This document shows positions 56,104 to 64,000 of a DNA stretch of 64,000 nt, in pieces (within the stretch, counting starts at the first letter, position 1; the number at the start of each line of letters is the position of its first letter). This DNA is from Acidobacteriota bacterium (GTDB taxonomy: Bacteria; Acidobacteriota; Vicinamibacteria; Vicinamibacterales; JAKQTR01). The stretch lies in the NCBI GenBank assembly GCA_029562975.1, contig JAKQTR010000042.1, positions 1 through 64,000 on the forward strand. Reading direction: 5' to 3'. Both the position numbers and the translations under genes were made by a program. The notes beneath the pieces are model-generated. The model was not told the origin of the DNA, did no database searches, and worked only from the letters and a program-made list of their open reading frames with translations.

Positions 56104-57816
56104 ATGGAAAAACGCGTCGTCCTTGCCGTCGTCCTGTCGTTCGTGGTGCTCTATCTCTACCAGGCGACATTCGCGCCGAAGACCCCGCGGCGCGCGGCGC
56201 CGCCCGCCGCCGAGCATGCGGCGGGTTCGACGGCTGCGGAAAGCCCGGGACAGCCCGCGGCGCCGCCGCAGGGCGGCGCACAGGCGGCCGGGCCCGCCGC
56301 CGCGGCGCCGATCGTCGCGGCGGTGGCGGACACCGAGGAACACGACGCCATCATCGAGACCGACACGCTCCGGGCCGTCTTCTCGAACCGCGGCGGCGTC
56401 CTGAAGAGCTGGAGGCTGAAGACCTACAAGGACAAGGCCGGCCGCCCGGTCGACCTGGTTCCCCAGACCCTTCCGGACGATCCGAAGCCGTTCTCGATCA
56501 AGACCGGCGACGCCGGCGCCGACGCGCGGGCCAACGCCGCCCTCTTCCGCACCGAGGGCGGGGCCCCCAGGCGCGACCCGCAGAGCGGCGCGTTCCTCGT
56601 GCGCTTCGAGTACGCCGAGGCGGGCGGCGTGGCGGTTCGAAAGGCGTTCTCCGTCGATCCCAGGGCCTTCACGGTCGATGCGGTCGTCGAGGCCTCCATC
56701 GGCGGCTCCCCCGTCAACGTCTCGGTCGTCATGGGCCCGGGCCCGGGCGACGTGGAGACGAGCGAGAGCAATCGCTTCAGGATGGGCGCGCGCGCGAACC
56801 TGTACCGCGAGGGCAAGGTCGAGCGCTACGACGCCGCGGCGCTCGACAGGCAGCCGGTGATGGAAGGCGTCATGCGCTGGGCCGGCGTCGACGACCACTA
56901 CTTCCTGTCCGCCGTGCTGGCGCGCACCCGGAACGTCCGCGTGGAGTACGCGCCCCGGCGGACCCAGGACGCCCAGGGCAAGACGCAGCACACGTTCGTC
57001 GGCTACACCGTGAACCTGCCGGGACAGGCCATCGACGCGACGTTCTTCCTCGGCCCGAAGGCGTTCGCCCTGCTCAAGTCGCTCGATGCCGAGCTCGTGC
57101 GGGCGATCGACTACGGCATGTTCGCCTGGCTCGTGGTTCCGCTCCTCAACGCCCTGAACTGGGTCAACTCGTACGTCGGCAATTACGGCTGGTCGATCAT
57201 CGCCCTCACCTTCCTCATCAACCTCGCGCTCCTGCCGCTGCGCCACAAGAGCGTCGTGTCGATGAAGAAGATGCAGGCGCTGCAGCCGGAGATCAAAGCG
57301 ATCCAGGAGCGCTACGGCAAGCTCAAGGCGGCGGATCCCGCCCGCCAGAAGATGAACCAGGAGCTGATGGAGCTCTACAAGCAGCGCGGCGTCAACCCGG
57401 CCAGCGGCTGCGTGCCCATGCTCCTGACGATGCCAATCTTGTTCGCGTTCTACTCGATGCTGGCCTACTCCATCGAGCTGCGCGGGGCGCCGTTCATCCT
57501 GTGGATCAAAGACCTCGCCGCGCACGACCCGTACTACGTCGCGCCGGTCCTGACCGGCCTCTCGATGCTCGTCCAGCAGCGGATGACGCCGCAGACGGGC
57601 GCGGACCCGATGCAGCAGAAGATGTTCATGATCATGCCGGTGGTGTTCACCGTCATGTTCCTCTGGGCGCCGAGCGGCTTGAACATCTACTGGCTCTTCA
57701 ACAACGTGCTTGCCATCGCGCAGCAGTACTTTACGAACCGGCTGCTCGGCCCGGCGCGCGTCCCGCGCCCGGCGGCCGAACGGCGGCCCGCGAAGAAGGG
57801 CACTCGATCCGCATGA
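56104..57816 (+). CDS. yidC: Membrane protein insertase YidC
   Basis: 570 residues. The N-terminal membrane segment (RVVLAVVLSFVVLYLYQATF) is followed by an Ala/Pro linker and the periplasmic beta-supersandwich (about 75-340). Five conserved C-terminal membrane segments follow: YGWSIIALTFLINLALLPLRHKS, GCVPMLLTMPILFAFYSML, FILWIKDLAAHDPYYVAPVL, and FTVMFLWAPSGLNIYWLFNNVLAIAQQ. Length fits the long Gram-negative form, so the cell envelope is probably diderm. It overlaps jag by 4 nt (ATGA). Confidence 0.97.
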   Translation: MEKRVVLAVVLSFVVLYLYQATFAPKTPRRAAPPAAEHAAGSTAAESPGQPAAPPQGGAQAAGPAAAAPIVAAVADTEEHDAIIETDTLRAVFSNRGGVLKSWRLKTYKDKAGRPVDLVPQTLPDDPKPFSIKTGDAGADARANAALFRTEGGAPRRDPQSGAFLVRFEYAEAGGVAVRKAFSVDPRAFTVDAVVEASIGGSPVNVSVVMGPGPGDVETSESNRFRMGARANLYREGKVERYDAAALDRQPVMEGVMRWAGVDDHYFLSAVLARTRNVRVEYAPRRTQDAQGKTQHTFVGYTVNLPGQAIDATFFLGPKAFALLKSLDAELVRAIDYGMFAWLVVPLLNALNWVNSYVGNYGWSIIALTFLINLALLPLRHKSVVSMKKMQALQPEIKAIQERYGKLKAADPARQKMNQELMELYKQRGVNPASGCVPMLLTMPILFAFYSMLAYSIELRGAPFILWIKDLAAHDPYYVAPVLTGLSMLVQQRMTPQTGADPMQQKMFMIMPVVFTVMFLWAPSGLNIYWLFNNVLAIAQQYFTNRLLGPARVPRPAAERRPAKKGTRSA

Positions 57817-58265
57817 GCAGCGACCTTAGCACCCGACTCGTGGAATTCGTGAGCGCCGTGACCGGGGCCATGGGCCTGTCGCTGACCGCGACCGTGACGG
57901 AGACGCCGGACCTGCTGCGGGTGAACCTTGCCGGCGACGGGGCCGAGGTCCTGGTGCGCCGGCGGGGCGAAGCGCTCGGCGCGCTCCAGCACATCGTCTC
58001 TGCCGTCTTCCGCGACGACGCGCCGGGGGGCCAGCGCGTGGTCGTGGACAGCCTCGGATTCCGCCAGGACAAGGATGCGGAGCTGCGGCGCATGGCGGCG
58101 TTCCTGGCCGAGAAGGCCGCGGCTTCCGGGGCGCCCCAGGAAATCGGCCCCCTCAACCCGTACGAGCGCCGGATCGTCCACCTGGCCGTCGCCGAACGGG
58201 CCGACGCGACGTCGGAGAGCATCGGCGACGCGTTCATGAAGACGGTCATCATCAGCGCGAAGTAG
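57813..58265 (+). CDS. jag: Jag/KhpB-type RNA-binding protein (KH plus R3H)
   Basis: 150 residues. The KH part has [21 protein letters not shown], corresponding to the GxxG/ALQ region of Jag, and the R3H part has [25 protein letters not shown]. The N-terminal Jag_N domain is absent, giving a short form. It is translationally coupled to yidC. Confidence 0.92.
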   Translation: MSSDLSTRLVEFVSAVTGAMGLSLTATVTETPDLLRVNLAGDGAEVLVRRRGEALGALQHIVSAVFRDDAPGGQRVVVDSLGFRQDKDAELRRMAAFLAEKAAASGAPQEIGPLNPYERRIVHLAVAERADATSESIGDAFMKTVIISAK

Positions 58266-58442
58266 ACAGTCCGGGATCCGGGATTCGGGGGAGACCAGCA
58301 GGCAACGCCAGCCGGAGCCCTCCGAGCCTTCGCGTCGGGTCATCAAGCCTCGCTCCGCCATCCTCGGGGTGTTGTGCGGAGTCCGAATCCCGAATCCCGA
58401 GCCCCGAGCCCCGAATCCCGAGCTCCGGTGTACGCTGTCCCC

Positions 58443-59864
58443 GTGTTCTCCCCCGCCGACACCATCGCGGTGCTTGCCACGGCGCCGGTGCGCGCGGCCG
58501 TCGGCGTCGTGCGGCTGAGCGGGCCGCGCGCGCGCCAGTGCGCCCGGGCGATCCTGACGCTGCCGCGCGATCTCGAGCCGCGGCGCGCGACCGTCACGCG
58601 CGCGGCCCGGCGCCGGGAGGCGCCCGCGGGCGAAGAGGGGCCGGGCCCGGCCGCGCGCGCGATCGACCGCGTCGTCGCCACGTTCTTTCCCGCCCCGCAG
58701 TCCTACACCGGCGAGGACGTCGTCGAGATCAGCGCGCACGGAAGCGTGGCGCTGCTGCGGGAGATCCTGCTGTCGGCCATCGACGCCGGGGCGAGGCTGG
58801 CCGAGCCGGGGGAGTTCACGCTGCGGGCGTTCCTGAACGGCCGGATGGACCTGGTGCAGGCGGAGGCGGTCGCCGATCTGGTGGACGCCGTGACGCCGCT
58901 CCAGGCGCGGGTCGCGTTCGACCAGCTCGAGGGCACCCTGACGCGCGCGATCGCGGCGCTCGACGGCGAACTGTTCGACCTGACGGCGCGGCTCGAGGCC
59001 TCGGTGGACTTCCCGGACGAAGGGTTCCACTTCATCGAAGCCGGAGACGCGGCCCGCGTCGCGCGGCGCGTGATTGGGGGCATCGACGCGCTGCTCGCCA
59101 CGGCCGCGCGGGGCCGCCTCGTCCGCGAAGGCCGGCAGATCGCCATTCTCGGCAGGCCCAACGTCGGCAAGTCGTCGCTGTTCAACTGGCTCGTCGGCGC
59201 CGACCGCGCCATTGTCTCCTCGCGTCCCGGGACCACGCGCGACATGCTCACCGAGGCAATCGACCTGGACGGCATCCGGCTCGGGCTCGTGGACACCGCG
59301 GGCATTCGATCGAGCGAAGACGAGGTCGAGCGGGAGGCCGTGTCGAGGGGGCGCCGCGCCGCGGCGGTTGCCGACCTCGTGTTGCTCGTGCTGGATCGGT
59401 CGCGGCCGCTCGACGAGACCGACCGCGCGCTGTTGCGCGAGACGGCTGGCGCGGCGCGGATCGTGGTGATCAACAAGACCGATCTGGCGCCGGCGTGGAG
59501 CACGGAGAGCCCCGACGGCCTTGCGCGGATCGTCGAGGCGGGCCGCGCCGCGGCGGTCTCGTTGAAGACTGGGGCCGGGCTCGAAGAGCTGCGATCGGCC
59601 ATGCGCGCGGCGCTGGAGGCCGGCGACATCCCGCGCGACGGACCCGTCGTCGCCAATGCGCGGCACGAGGCGCTGCTGAGAGCGGCGCGGGAGCCGATGG
59701 CCCGCGCGCTGGCGAATCTGGAGGCGGGAGGCGAGCAGGCGAGCGAGGAACTGGTGCTGGCGGACCTGTCGGCGGCGCGGCGGTGCCTCGAGGAAGTCAC
59801 GGGCAGGCGCACGTCGGAGGATGTGCTGAAGCGGATCTTCGAGCGGTTCTGCGTGGGGAAGTGA
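58443..59864 (+). CDS. mnmE: tRNA modification GTPase MnmE
   Basis: 473 residues from GTG 58,443; GTG 58,428 is an alternative, and the region upstream is low-complexity repeat, so a longer start is unlikely. The folate-binding N-domain is followed by the G domain: G1 [14 protein letters not shown]2 PGTTRDML, G3 DTAGIR and G4 NKTD. The C-terminus is FCVGK, the FCIGK-type motif with the catalytic Cys. With MnmG it makes the cmnm5/nm5 U34 modification in tRNA. It overlaps mnmG by 4 nt (GTGA). Confidence 0.96.
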   Translation: MFSPADTIAVLATAPVRAAVGVVRLSGPRARQCARAILTLPRDLEPRRATVTRAARRREAPAGEEGPGPAARAIDRVVATFFPAPQSYTGEDVVEISAHGSVALLREILLSAIDAGARLAEPGEFTLRAFLNGRMDLVQAEAVADLVDAVTPLQARVAFDQLEGTLTRAIAALDGELFDLTARLEASVDFPDEGFHFIEAGDAARVARRVIGGIDALLATAARGRLVREGRQIAILGRPNVGKSSLFNWLVGADRAIVSSRPGTTRDMLTEAIDLDGIRLGLVDTAGIRSSEDEVEREAVSRGRRAAAVADLVLLVLDRSRPLDETDRALLRETAGAARIVVINKTDLAPAWSTESPDGLARIVEAGRAAAVSLKTGAGLEELRSAMRAALEAGDIPRDGPVVANARHEALLRAAREPMARALANLEAGGEQASEELVLADLSAARRCLEEVTGRRTSEDVLKRIFERFCVGK

Positions 59865-61753
59865 GGGGGCGCGTGCCCGATTTCGATGTCCTCGTGATCG
59901 GCGCGGGCCACGCCGGCGTGGAGGCGGCGTGGGCGGCGGCGCAGCTCGGGTGCCGGGTGGGGCTGTGCACGCCCTCGATCGAATCGGTCGCGCGGATGTC
60001 CTGCAATCCTGCCATTGGCGGCGTCGCGAAGGGGCATCTCGTCCGGGAGATCGACGCGCTCGGGGGGCTGATGGGCCGCGCGATTGACGCGACGGGCATC
60101 CAGTTCAAGCTGCTCAACCGCGGCCGGGGGCCGGCCGTCTGGTCTCCGCGGGCGCAGGCGGACAAGCGTTCGTACGCCGAATGGATGAAGCGGGCGTTGA
60201 GCGAGCATCCGCGGGTGGAGTGGGTGAGCGGGCTGGGCGGCGGCCTAGGTCGGGCGCCTGGAAGGACGGGCAAGGTTTCACAACTTTGGGTGTTAACCCT
60301 AATTCATGGAGGGGATGTTTCGGCGAGAGCAGTGGTTCTGACGACGGGTACGTTTTTGAACGGGCGGATTCACGTCGGCAACGAGTCGTGGGCTGGCGGC
60401 AGATTCGGGGAGCCGGCGTCGATTGAGCTCGCCAACTCGTTGGTTGATTTGGGTTTTCGCATGGGTCGGCTGAAGACCGGCACCCCGCCCCGCTTGCGCC
60501 GAGAGAGCATCGATTTCGAGGCCGGCGTGCGAAGCGGCGCGTTCCTGCCCGATCCAGGCGACCCTGACCCGGTGCCGATGTCTTTTCTCAGCGGCCGGAT
60601 CGTCTGCGAGCAGATCACCTGCTGGCATCTTCATACGACCGGCGCAGTCCACGACGTGGTACGGAGGAACATCCATCGATCGCCGCTGTACAACGGGCAA
60701 ATCACGGGCACGGGTCCGCGGTACTGCCCGTCGCTCGAGGACAAGGTGATGCGTTTTCCAGAACGCGAGCGTCATCGCATTGTCCTTGAGCCTGAAGGTC
60801 GGGACATGGAAGAGATCTACCTGAACGGGCTGTCGATGAGCCTGCCCCGCGATGTGCAGGCGGAGCTGATCCACGCGCTGCCCGGCCTCTCGGGAGCCGA
60901 GGTGCTGCGGCCCGCCTATGCCGTCGAGTACGATTTCGTGCAGCCTACGGAGCTGACGGCGACGCTCGAGGCGAAGCGACTGGCGGGGCTGTATCTGGCG
61001 GGCCAGATCAACGGAACGTCCGGGTACGAGGAAGCGGCCGCTCAGGGCCTGGTTGCCGGTGCGAATGCCGCGCTGACGGTTGCGGGGCGGCCCCCTTTCA
61101 CCCTGGGTCGCGCCGACGCCTATATCGGCGTGCTCATCGACGACCTCGTCACGCAGGGGTGCGTCGAGCCGTACCGGATGTTCACCTCGCGAGCCGAATA
61201 CCGCCTGCTCCTGCGGATTGACAACGCGGACCTCCGCCTGACCCCGCTCGGAAGGGAAGTCGGGCTTGTGGATGATGTCCGCTGGAAACGCTTCCAGGAA
61301 CGCCGAGAGAGGCTGCACCGGAACCTGGCGGCCTTGCGGGACTCGCGGGTTGAAGCCGGCGGCCTGAGGATTCCGGCGATCCAGCGTCTGCGGCAGCCGG
61401 GGGTTCGACTGTCTGACATGCTCGAAGGCGGCGATCTGCGGCTGGACGTGGATCCGGCTTCTGCGCACTACGATCTGTCAACAGCGGAGACGATCGTGAA
61501 GTACCACGGCTACTTGAAGCGCCAGCAGCAGGAGGTCGAAAAGGCGCGAAGAGAAGAAGAGCGCGCTATCCCCCGGGACTTGCCGTATGAGAGAATCCCC
61601 GGGTTGTCCCGCGAGATGGTCCAGCGGCTGGGTGAAATCGGGCCCCGGACGCTCGGCCAGGCTGGCCGAATCCCCGGGGTGACGCCGGCCGCCGTTGCCG
61701 TTGTTGGCGCGTATCTGGAGCGATTCAGCCATGACGCCACGGGAATTCAGTGA
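59861..61753 (+). CDS. mnmG: tRNA uridine modification enzyme MnmG (GidA)
   Basis: 630 residues from GTG 59,861 (or GTG 59,873). The FAD-binding motif is [64 protein letters not shown] and [19 protein letters not shown] are highly conserved, and [20 protein letters not shown] and [24 protein letters not shown] follow. It is the partner of MnmE. Residues about 118-145 ([17 protein letters not shown]...) fit the family poorly, and GC content drops at about 60,270, inside the gene. The 3' end overlaps rsmG by 23 nt. Confidence 0.96.
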   Translation: MRGRVPDFDVLVIGAGHAGVEAAWAAAQLGCRVGLCTPSIESVARMSCNPAIGGVAKGHLVREIDALGGLMGRAIDATGIQFKLLNRGRGPAVWSPRAQADKRSYAEWMKRALSEHPRVEWVSGLGGGLGRAPGRTGKVSQLWVLTLIHGGDVSARAVVLTTGTFLNGRIHVGNESWAGGRFGEPASIELANSLVDLGFRMGRLKTGTPPRLRRESIDFEAGVRSGAFLPDPGDPDPVPMSFLSGRIVCEQITCWHLHTTGAVHDVVRRNIHRSPLYNGQITGTGPRYCPSLEDKVMRFPERERHRIVLEPEGRDMEEIYLNGLSMSLPRDVQAELIHALPGLSGAEVLRPAYAVEYDFVQPTELTATLEAKRLAGLYLAGQINGTSGYEEAAAQGLVAGANAALTVAGRPPFTLGRADAYIGVLIDDLVTQGCVEPYRMFTSRAEYRLLLRIDNADLRLTPLGREVGLVDDVRWKRFQERRERLHRNLAALRDSRVEAGGLRIPAIQRLRQPGVRLSDMLEGGDLRLDVDPASAHYDLSTAETIVKYHGYLKRQQQEVEKARREEERAIPRDLPYERIPGLSREMVQRLGEIGPRTLGQAGRIPGVTPAAVAVVGAYLERFSHDATGIQ

Positions 61754-62423
61754 TCGCCTGGCGAAGCGGGCACGGAGGGCGGGCGTCGCGCTGGAGCCGT
61801 CGATCGTTGAATCGCTGGCGGCTTACTACCAGCTTCTCGAAGTCTGGAACAAGAAGATCAATCTCACGGCGTTCCCGCTCAGCGAGGGCCAGGACGAGGC
61901 TTTCGACCGGCTTCTGATCGAGCCTCTCGTCGCGGCGAAGCATCTGCAGAGCACCCACGGGCATGGCCGGCCACACGGTGCCGTCCTGGGGGTCCGTCCG
62001 CGCCTGCTGGACATTGGTTCTGGAGGAGGCTCGCCAGCCATTCCCATGAAGCTGGCGATTCCATCACTCGTCCTGACCATGGTCGAGTCGAAGACGAGGA
62101 AGTCGGCGTTTCTCAGGGAAGCCGTCCGGCAACTGGGCCTTGCCGACGCCGCCGTTGAGACCGCGAGGGCCGAGGATCTGCTTACTCGTTCCGACCTGCA
62201 CGAGTCGCAGGATCTCGTCACCGTCCGGGCTGTCCGGGTGGAGCAGCGCCTGCTGGTGCACCTGCAGGCGTTTCTCAGGCTCGGCGGCCGTGTCCTCTTG
62301 TTCCGAACCGTGTCTGGTGCGGACACGCCGCCGCTTGTCGCGCCGCCCTTCGTCTACGAAGCCACGTGGACGCTCGTGGACAGCCTCCGCAGCCGCCTCG
62401 TCGTGCTCCGGAAGATGCTCTGA
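61731..62423 (+). CDS. rsmG: 16S rRNA 7-methylguanosine methyltransferase RsmG
   Basis: 230 residues starting [36 protein letters not shown] is the family N-terminal signature; the SAM site is [18 protein letters not shown] with [18 protein letters not shown], and [14 protein letters not shown] corresponds to the RAxxxL region. It methylates G527 of 16S rRNA. Its start overlaps the mnmG 3' end. Confidence 0.95.
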   Translation: MTPREFSDRLAKRARRAGVALEPSIVESLAAYYQLLEVWNKKINLTAFPLSEGQDEAFDRLLIEPLVAAKHLQSTHGHGRPHGAVLGVRPRLLDIGSGGGSPAIPMKLAIPSLVLTMVESKTRKSAFLREAVRQLGLADAAVETARAEDLLTRSDLHESQDLVTVRAVRVEQRLLVHLQAFLRLGGRVLLFRTVSGADTPPLVAPPFVYEATWTLVDSLRSRLVVLRKML

Positions 62424-62452
62424 CCGCATGCGAGACCAGGTGTCCGGCCGGG

Positions 62453-62468
62453 TGTTTCACGTGGAACA
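62453..62468. promoter_or_regulatory. parS: parS centromere-like site
   Basis: TGTTTCACGTGGAACA matches the bacterial consensus TGTTNCACGTGNAACA at every fixed position. It lies in the 246-bp gap between rsmG and parA, 7.3 kb from the putative origin, which is the usual location. It is the ParB loading site. Confidence 0.93.
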
Positions 62469-62669
62469 GACGGGGGATTTCGCGTATCTCCCGTCGATAT
62501 CCATGTTATTCTCAACAAGTACGACACAAGGCAGGATGGTATTCTGTTGAACACCCAAAACAAACCCTCCAGCCCGCCCAGCCATGCGAGCTCGCTCGCT
62601 CGCACCGTCACCTCGCCTCGCCCGCGGGCCCGCGCCCGCGCGTGAGACTTCTCGACCCGGGCCCTGTCC

Positions 62670-63476
62670 ATGGCCAGAATCCTCGCCGTCGCCAACCAGA
62701 AAGGCGGCGTCGGCAAGACCACCACCGCCATCAACCTCGGCGCCTCGCTCGCCCTCGCCGACCAGCGCGTCCTGCTCGTCGACGCCGACCCGCAGTGCAA
62801 CCTCTCGAGCGGCGTCGGCCTCAAAGGCCGCAGCGCTCCCGCCGGCGACGTCTACGACGCCCTCATGTGCGACGACATCCCGGACCCGGCCGTCTACATC
62901 TTGCCGACCTCCGTCTCCGGCCTGTCCGCCATTCCTTCCGACCGCAACCTCGCCGGCGCGGAAATCGAGCTGGTTCCCATGCTCGCGCGCGAGTCCCGGC
63001 TCCGCCGCCTCGTCTCGCCCCTCCGCGACCGCTTCGACTACATCCTCATCGACTGCCCGCCGTCGCTAGGCCTGCTCACCCTCAACGCCCTCGTCGCCTG
63101 CGATGCGGTGCTCATCCCGCTGCACTGCGAGTACTTCGCGCTCGAAGGCCTCGCCGACCTGGTCGGCACCCTCAAGCGCGTCCGCGCCGCGCTCAATCCG
63201 TCGCTCGACATCGACGGCGTGCTGCTGACGATGTACGACGAGCGGACGAACCTGGGCCAGCAGGTGTCGCGCGACGTCCGCGCGTTCTTCAAAGAGAAGG
63301 TCTTCCGCACCGTCATCCCGCGCAACGTGCGCCTGGGCGAAGCGCCGAGCCACGGCATGCCGGTCATCCTCTACGACGTGAAATCCCGCGGCGCCGAGGC
63401 GTACCTCGCGCTGGCGCGCGAGGTCCTCGCGCGCAACGGCCGCGCTCCGGCAACTCCGCCGACGCCGACGAAGTGA
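62670..63476 (+). CDS. parA: Chromosome partitioning ATPase ParA (Soj)
   Basis: 268-residue deviant Walker ATPase. ILAVANQKGGVGKTTTAINLGASLA holds the signature Lys, and VLLVDADPQCNLSSGVG and YILIDCPPSLGLLTLNALVA complete the site. It lacks the N-terminal HTH of plasmid ParA proteins, as is normal for chromosomal Soj. It works with ParB and parS to move origin regions apart. parB starts 5 nt after the stop. Confidence 0.97.
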   Translation: MARILAVANQKGGVGKTTTAINLGASLALADQRVLLVDADPQCNLSSGVGLKGRSAPAGDVYDALMCDDIPDPAVYILPTSVSGLSAIPSDRNLAGAEIELVPMLARESRLRRLVSPLRDRFDYILIDCPPSLGLLTLNALVACDAVLIPLHCEYFALEGLADLVGTLKRVRAALNPSLDIDGVLLTMYDERTNLGQQVSRDVRAFFKEKVFRTVIPRNVRLGEAPSHGMPVILYDVKSRGAEAYLALAREVLARNGRAPATPPTPTK

Positions 63477-63481
63477 CCACC

Positions 63482-64000
63482 ATGGCTGAGAAACGACACG
63501 CACTGGGCAGGGGGCTGGACGCCCTCATCGGCGACGCCCTCGAGGGCGCCGGCCGGCCGGCCGGCGGCCCGTTCGAAGTCGAGATCGATCGGCTCTCCCC
63601 GAACCGCCTTCAGCCGCGGTCCCGCGTCGAGGACGCGCGCATCGACGAGCTCGCGCGCTCGATCCGCGCCAACGGCGTCATCCAGCCCATCCTCGTGCGC
63701 CAGGCGCCCAACGGCTACCAGATCATCGCGGGCGAGCGGCGGTGGCGCGCCGCGCAGCGCGCCGGCCTCCTCCGGGTCCCGGTCACCGTCCGCGACGTCC
63801 CGGACGACCAGGACCGGAGCCTCCTGCTGCTCGCCCTCATCGAGAACCTCCAGCGCGTGGACCTCAATCCGATGGCCGAGGCCGCGGCCTACCAGCGGCT
63901 GGTCGACGAGTTCAGGCTCACTCAGGACGAGATTGCCGCCGCGGTCGGCAAGGACCGCTCGACGGTGGCCAACATGCTGCGGCTCCTCAAGCTCCCCAGG
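63482..64000 (+). CDS. parB: Chromosome partitioning protein ParB (Spo0J), cut by the window edge
   Basis: At least 173 residues visible, starting MAEKRHALGRGLDALIGD, the typical ParB N-terminus. The CTP-binding ParB/Srx domain has NGYQIIAGERRWRAAQRAGL and LLLALIENLQRVDLNPMAEA, and the HTH that reads parS begins at LTQDEIAAAVGKDRSTVANMLRLL. The C-terminal dimerisation domain is beyond the window. Confidence 0.97.
   Translation, partial: MAEKRHALGRGLDALIGDALEGAGRPAGGPFEVEIDRLSPNRLQPRSRVEDARIDELARSIRANGVIQPILVRQAPNGYQIIAGERRWRAAQRAGLLRVPVTVRDVPDDQDRSLLLLALIENLQRVDLNPMAEAAAYQRLVDEFRLTQDEIAAAVGKDRSTVANMLRLLKLPR

Overview
This is a GC-rich bacterial chromosome segment covering the replication-origin neighbourhood. 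Gene content and style (about 65-70% GC with strong G/C third-position bias, the order gyrA-gyrB-dnaN-dnaA | rpmH-rnpA-yidD-yidC-jag-mnmE-mnmG-rsmG-parA-parB, a free-standing GlmU-type acetyltransferase, FGE-like and DUF885 proteins) would fit Acidobacteriota, perhaps Vicinamibacterales. That placement is an inference from gene style, not a measured phylogeny.

Layout. (1) 1-18,800 is an accessory island. Its left part is transposon debris: an IS256-family end, three small unknown genes, and an IS3-family element (1467-5317) split by an intact IS21-family element (2457-4996) with a CTGT target duplication. Its core is a compact five-gene minus-strand operon (16,534 down to 5,375): a 973-aa unknown protein, a 475-aa coiled-coil protein, a lid-less Hsp70-like ATPase, a 188-aa zinc-ribbon protein and a 1604-aa DEAH helicase with a DUF1998-type C-terminus. 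I could not match this combination to a defence system I know, and it is the best candidate here for an undescribed one. A decayed IS21-type element and another IS256 end close the island next to tRNA-Gln(CUG).

(2) 18,837-32,844 is mostly housekeeping: an ABC exporter pair, gltX, tRNA-Ser(GCU), a histone-H1-like protein, two tandem hexose-phosphate mutase paralogues (the first lacks the catalytic serine), an FGE-like protein, a polytopic membrane protein, an exported methyltransferase, a Tat-exported NagA-like protein and an acyl-ACP thioesterase-like protein.

(3) 32,942-36,726 is a small decayed integrative element in tRNA-Ser(UGA). It is bounded by a 58-bp perfect direct repeat of the tRNA 3' half, keeps the C-terminal end of a tyrosine recombinase beside the left repeat, and carries transposase fragments plus an RCC1-repeat gene.

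(4) 36,901-46,995 holds serS, galU, an FmdB-type protein, a DUF885 protein, rsmI, a TPR-like protein, the GlmU-type acetyltransferase, a UvrD/PcrA helicase and a putative lipoprotein.

(5) 47,007-64,000 is the origin region. The gyrase and replication-initiation genes run leftward and the rpmH-to-parB genes run rightward from a DnaA-box cluster at about 55,090-55,150. A perfect-consensus parS lies at 62,453, between rsmG and parA. parB runs off the right edge.
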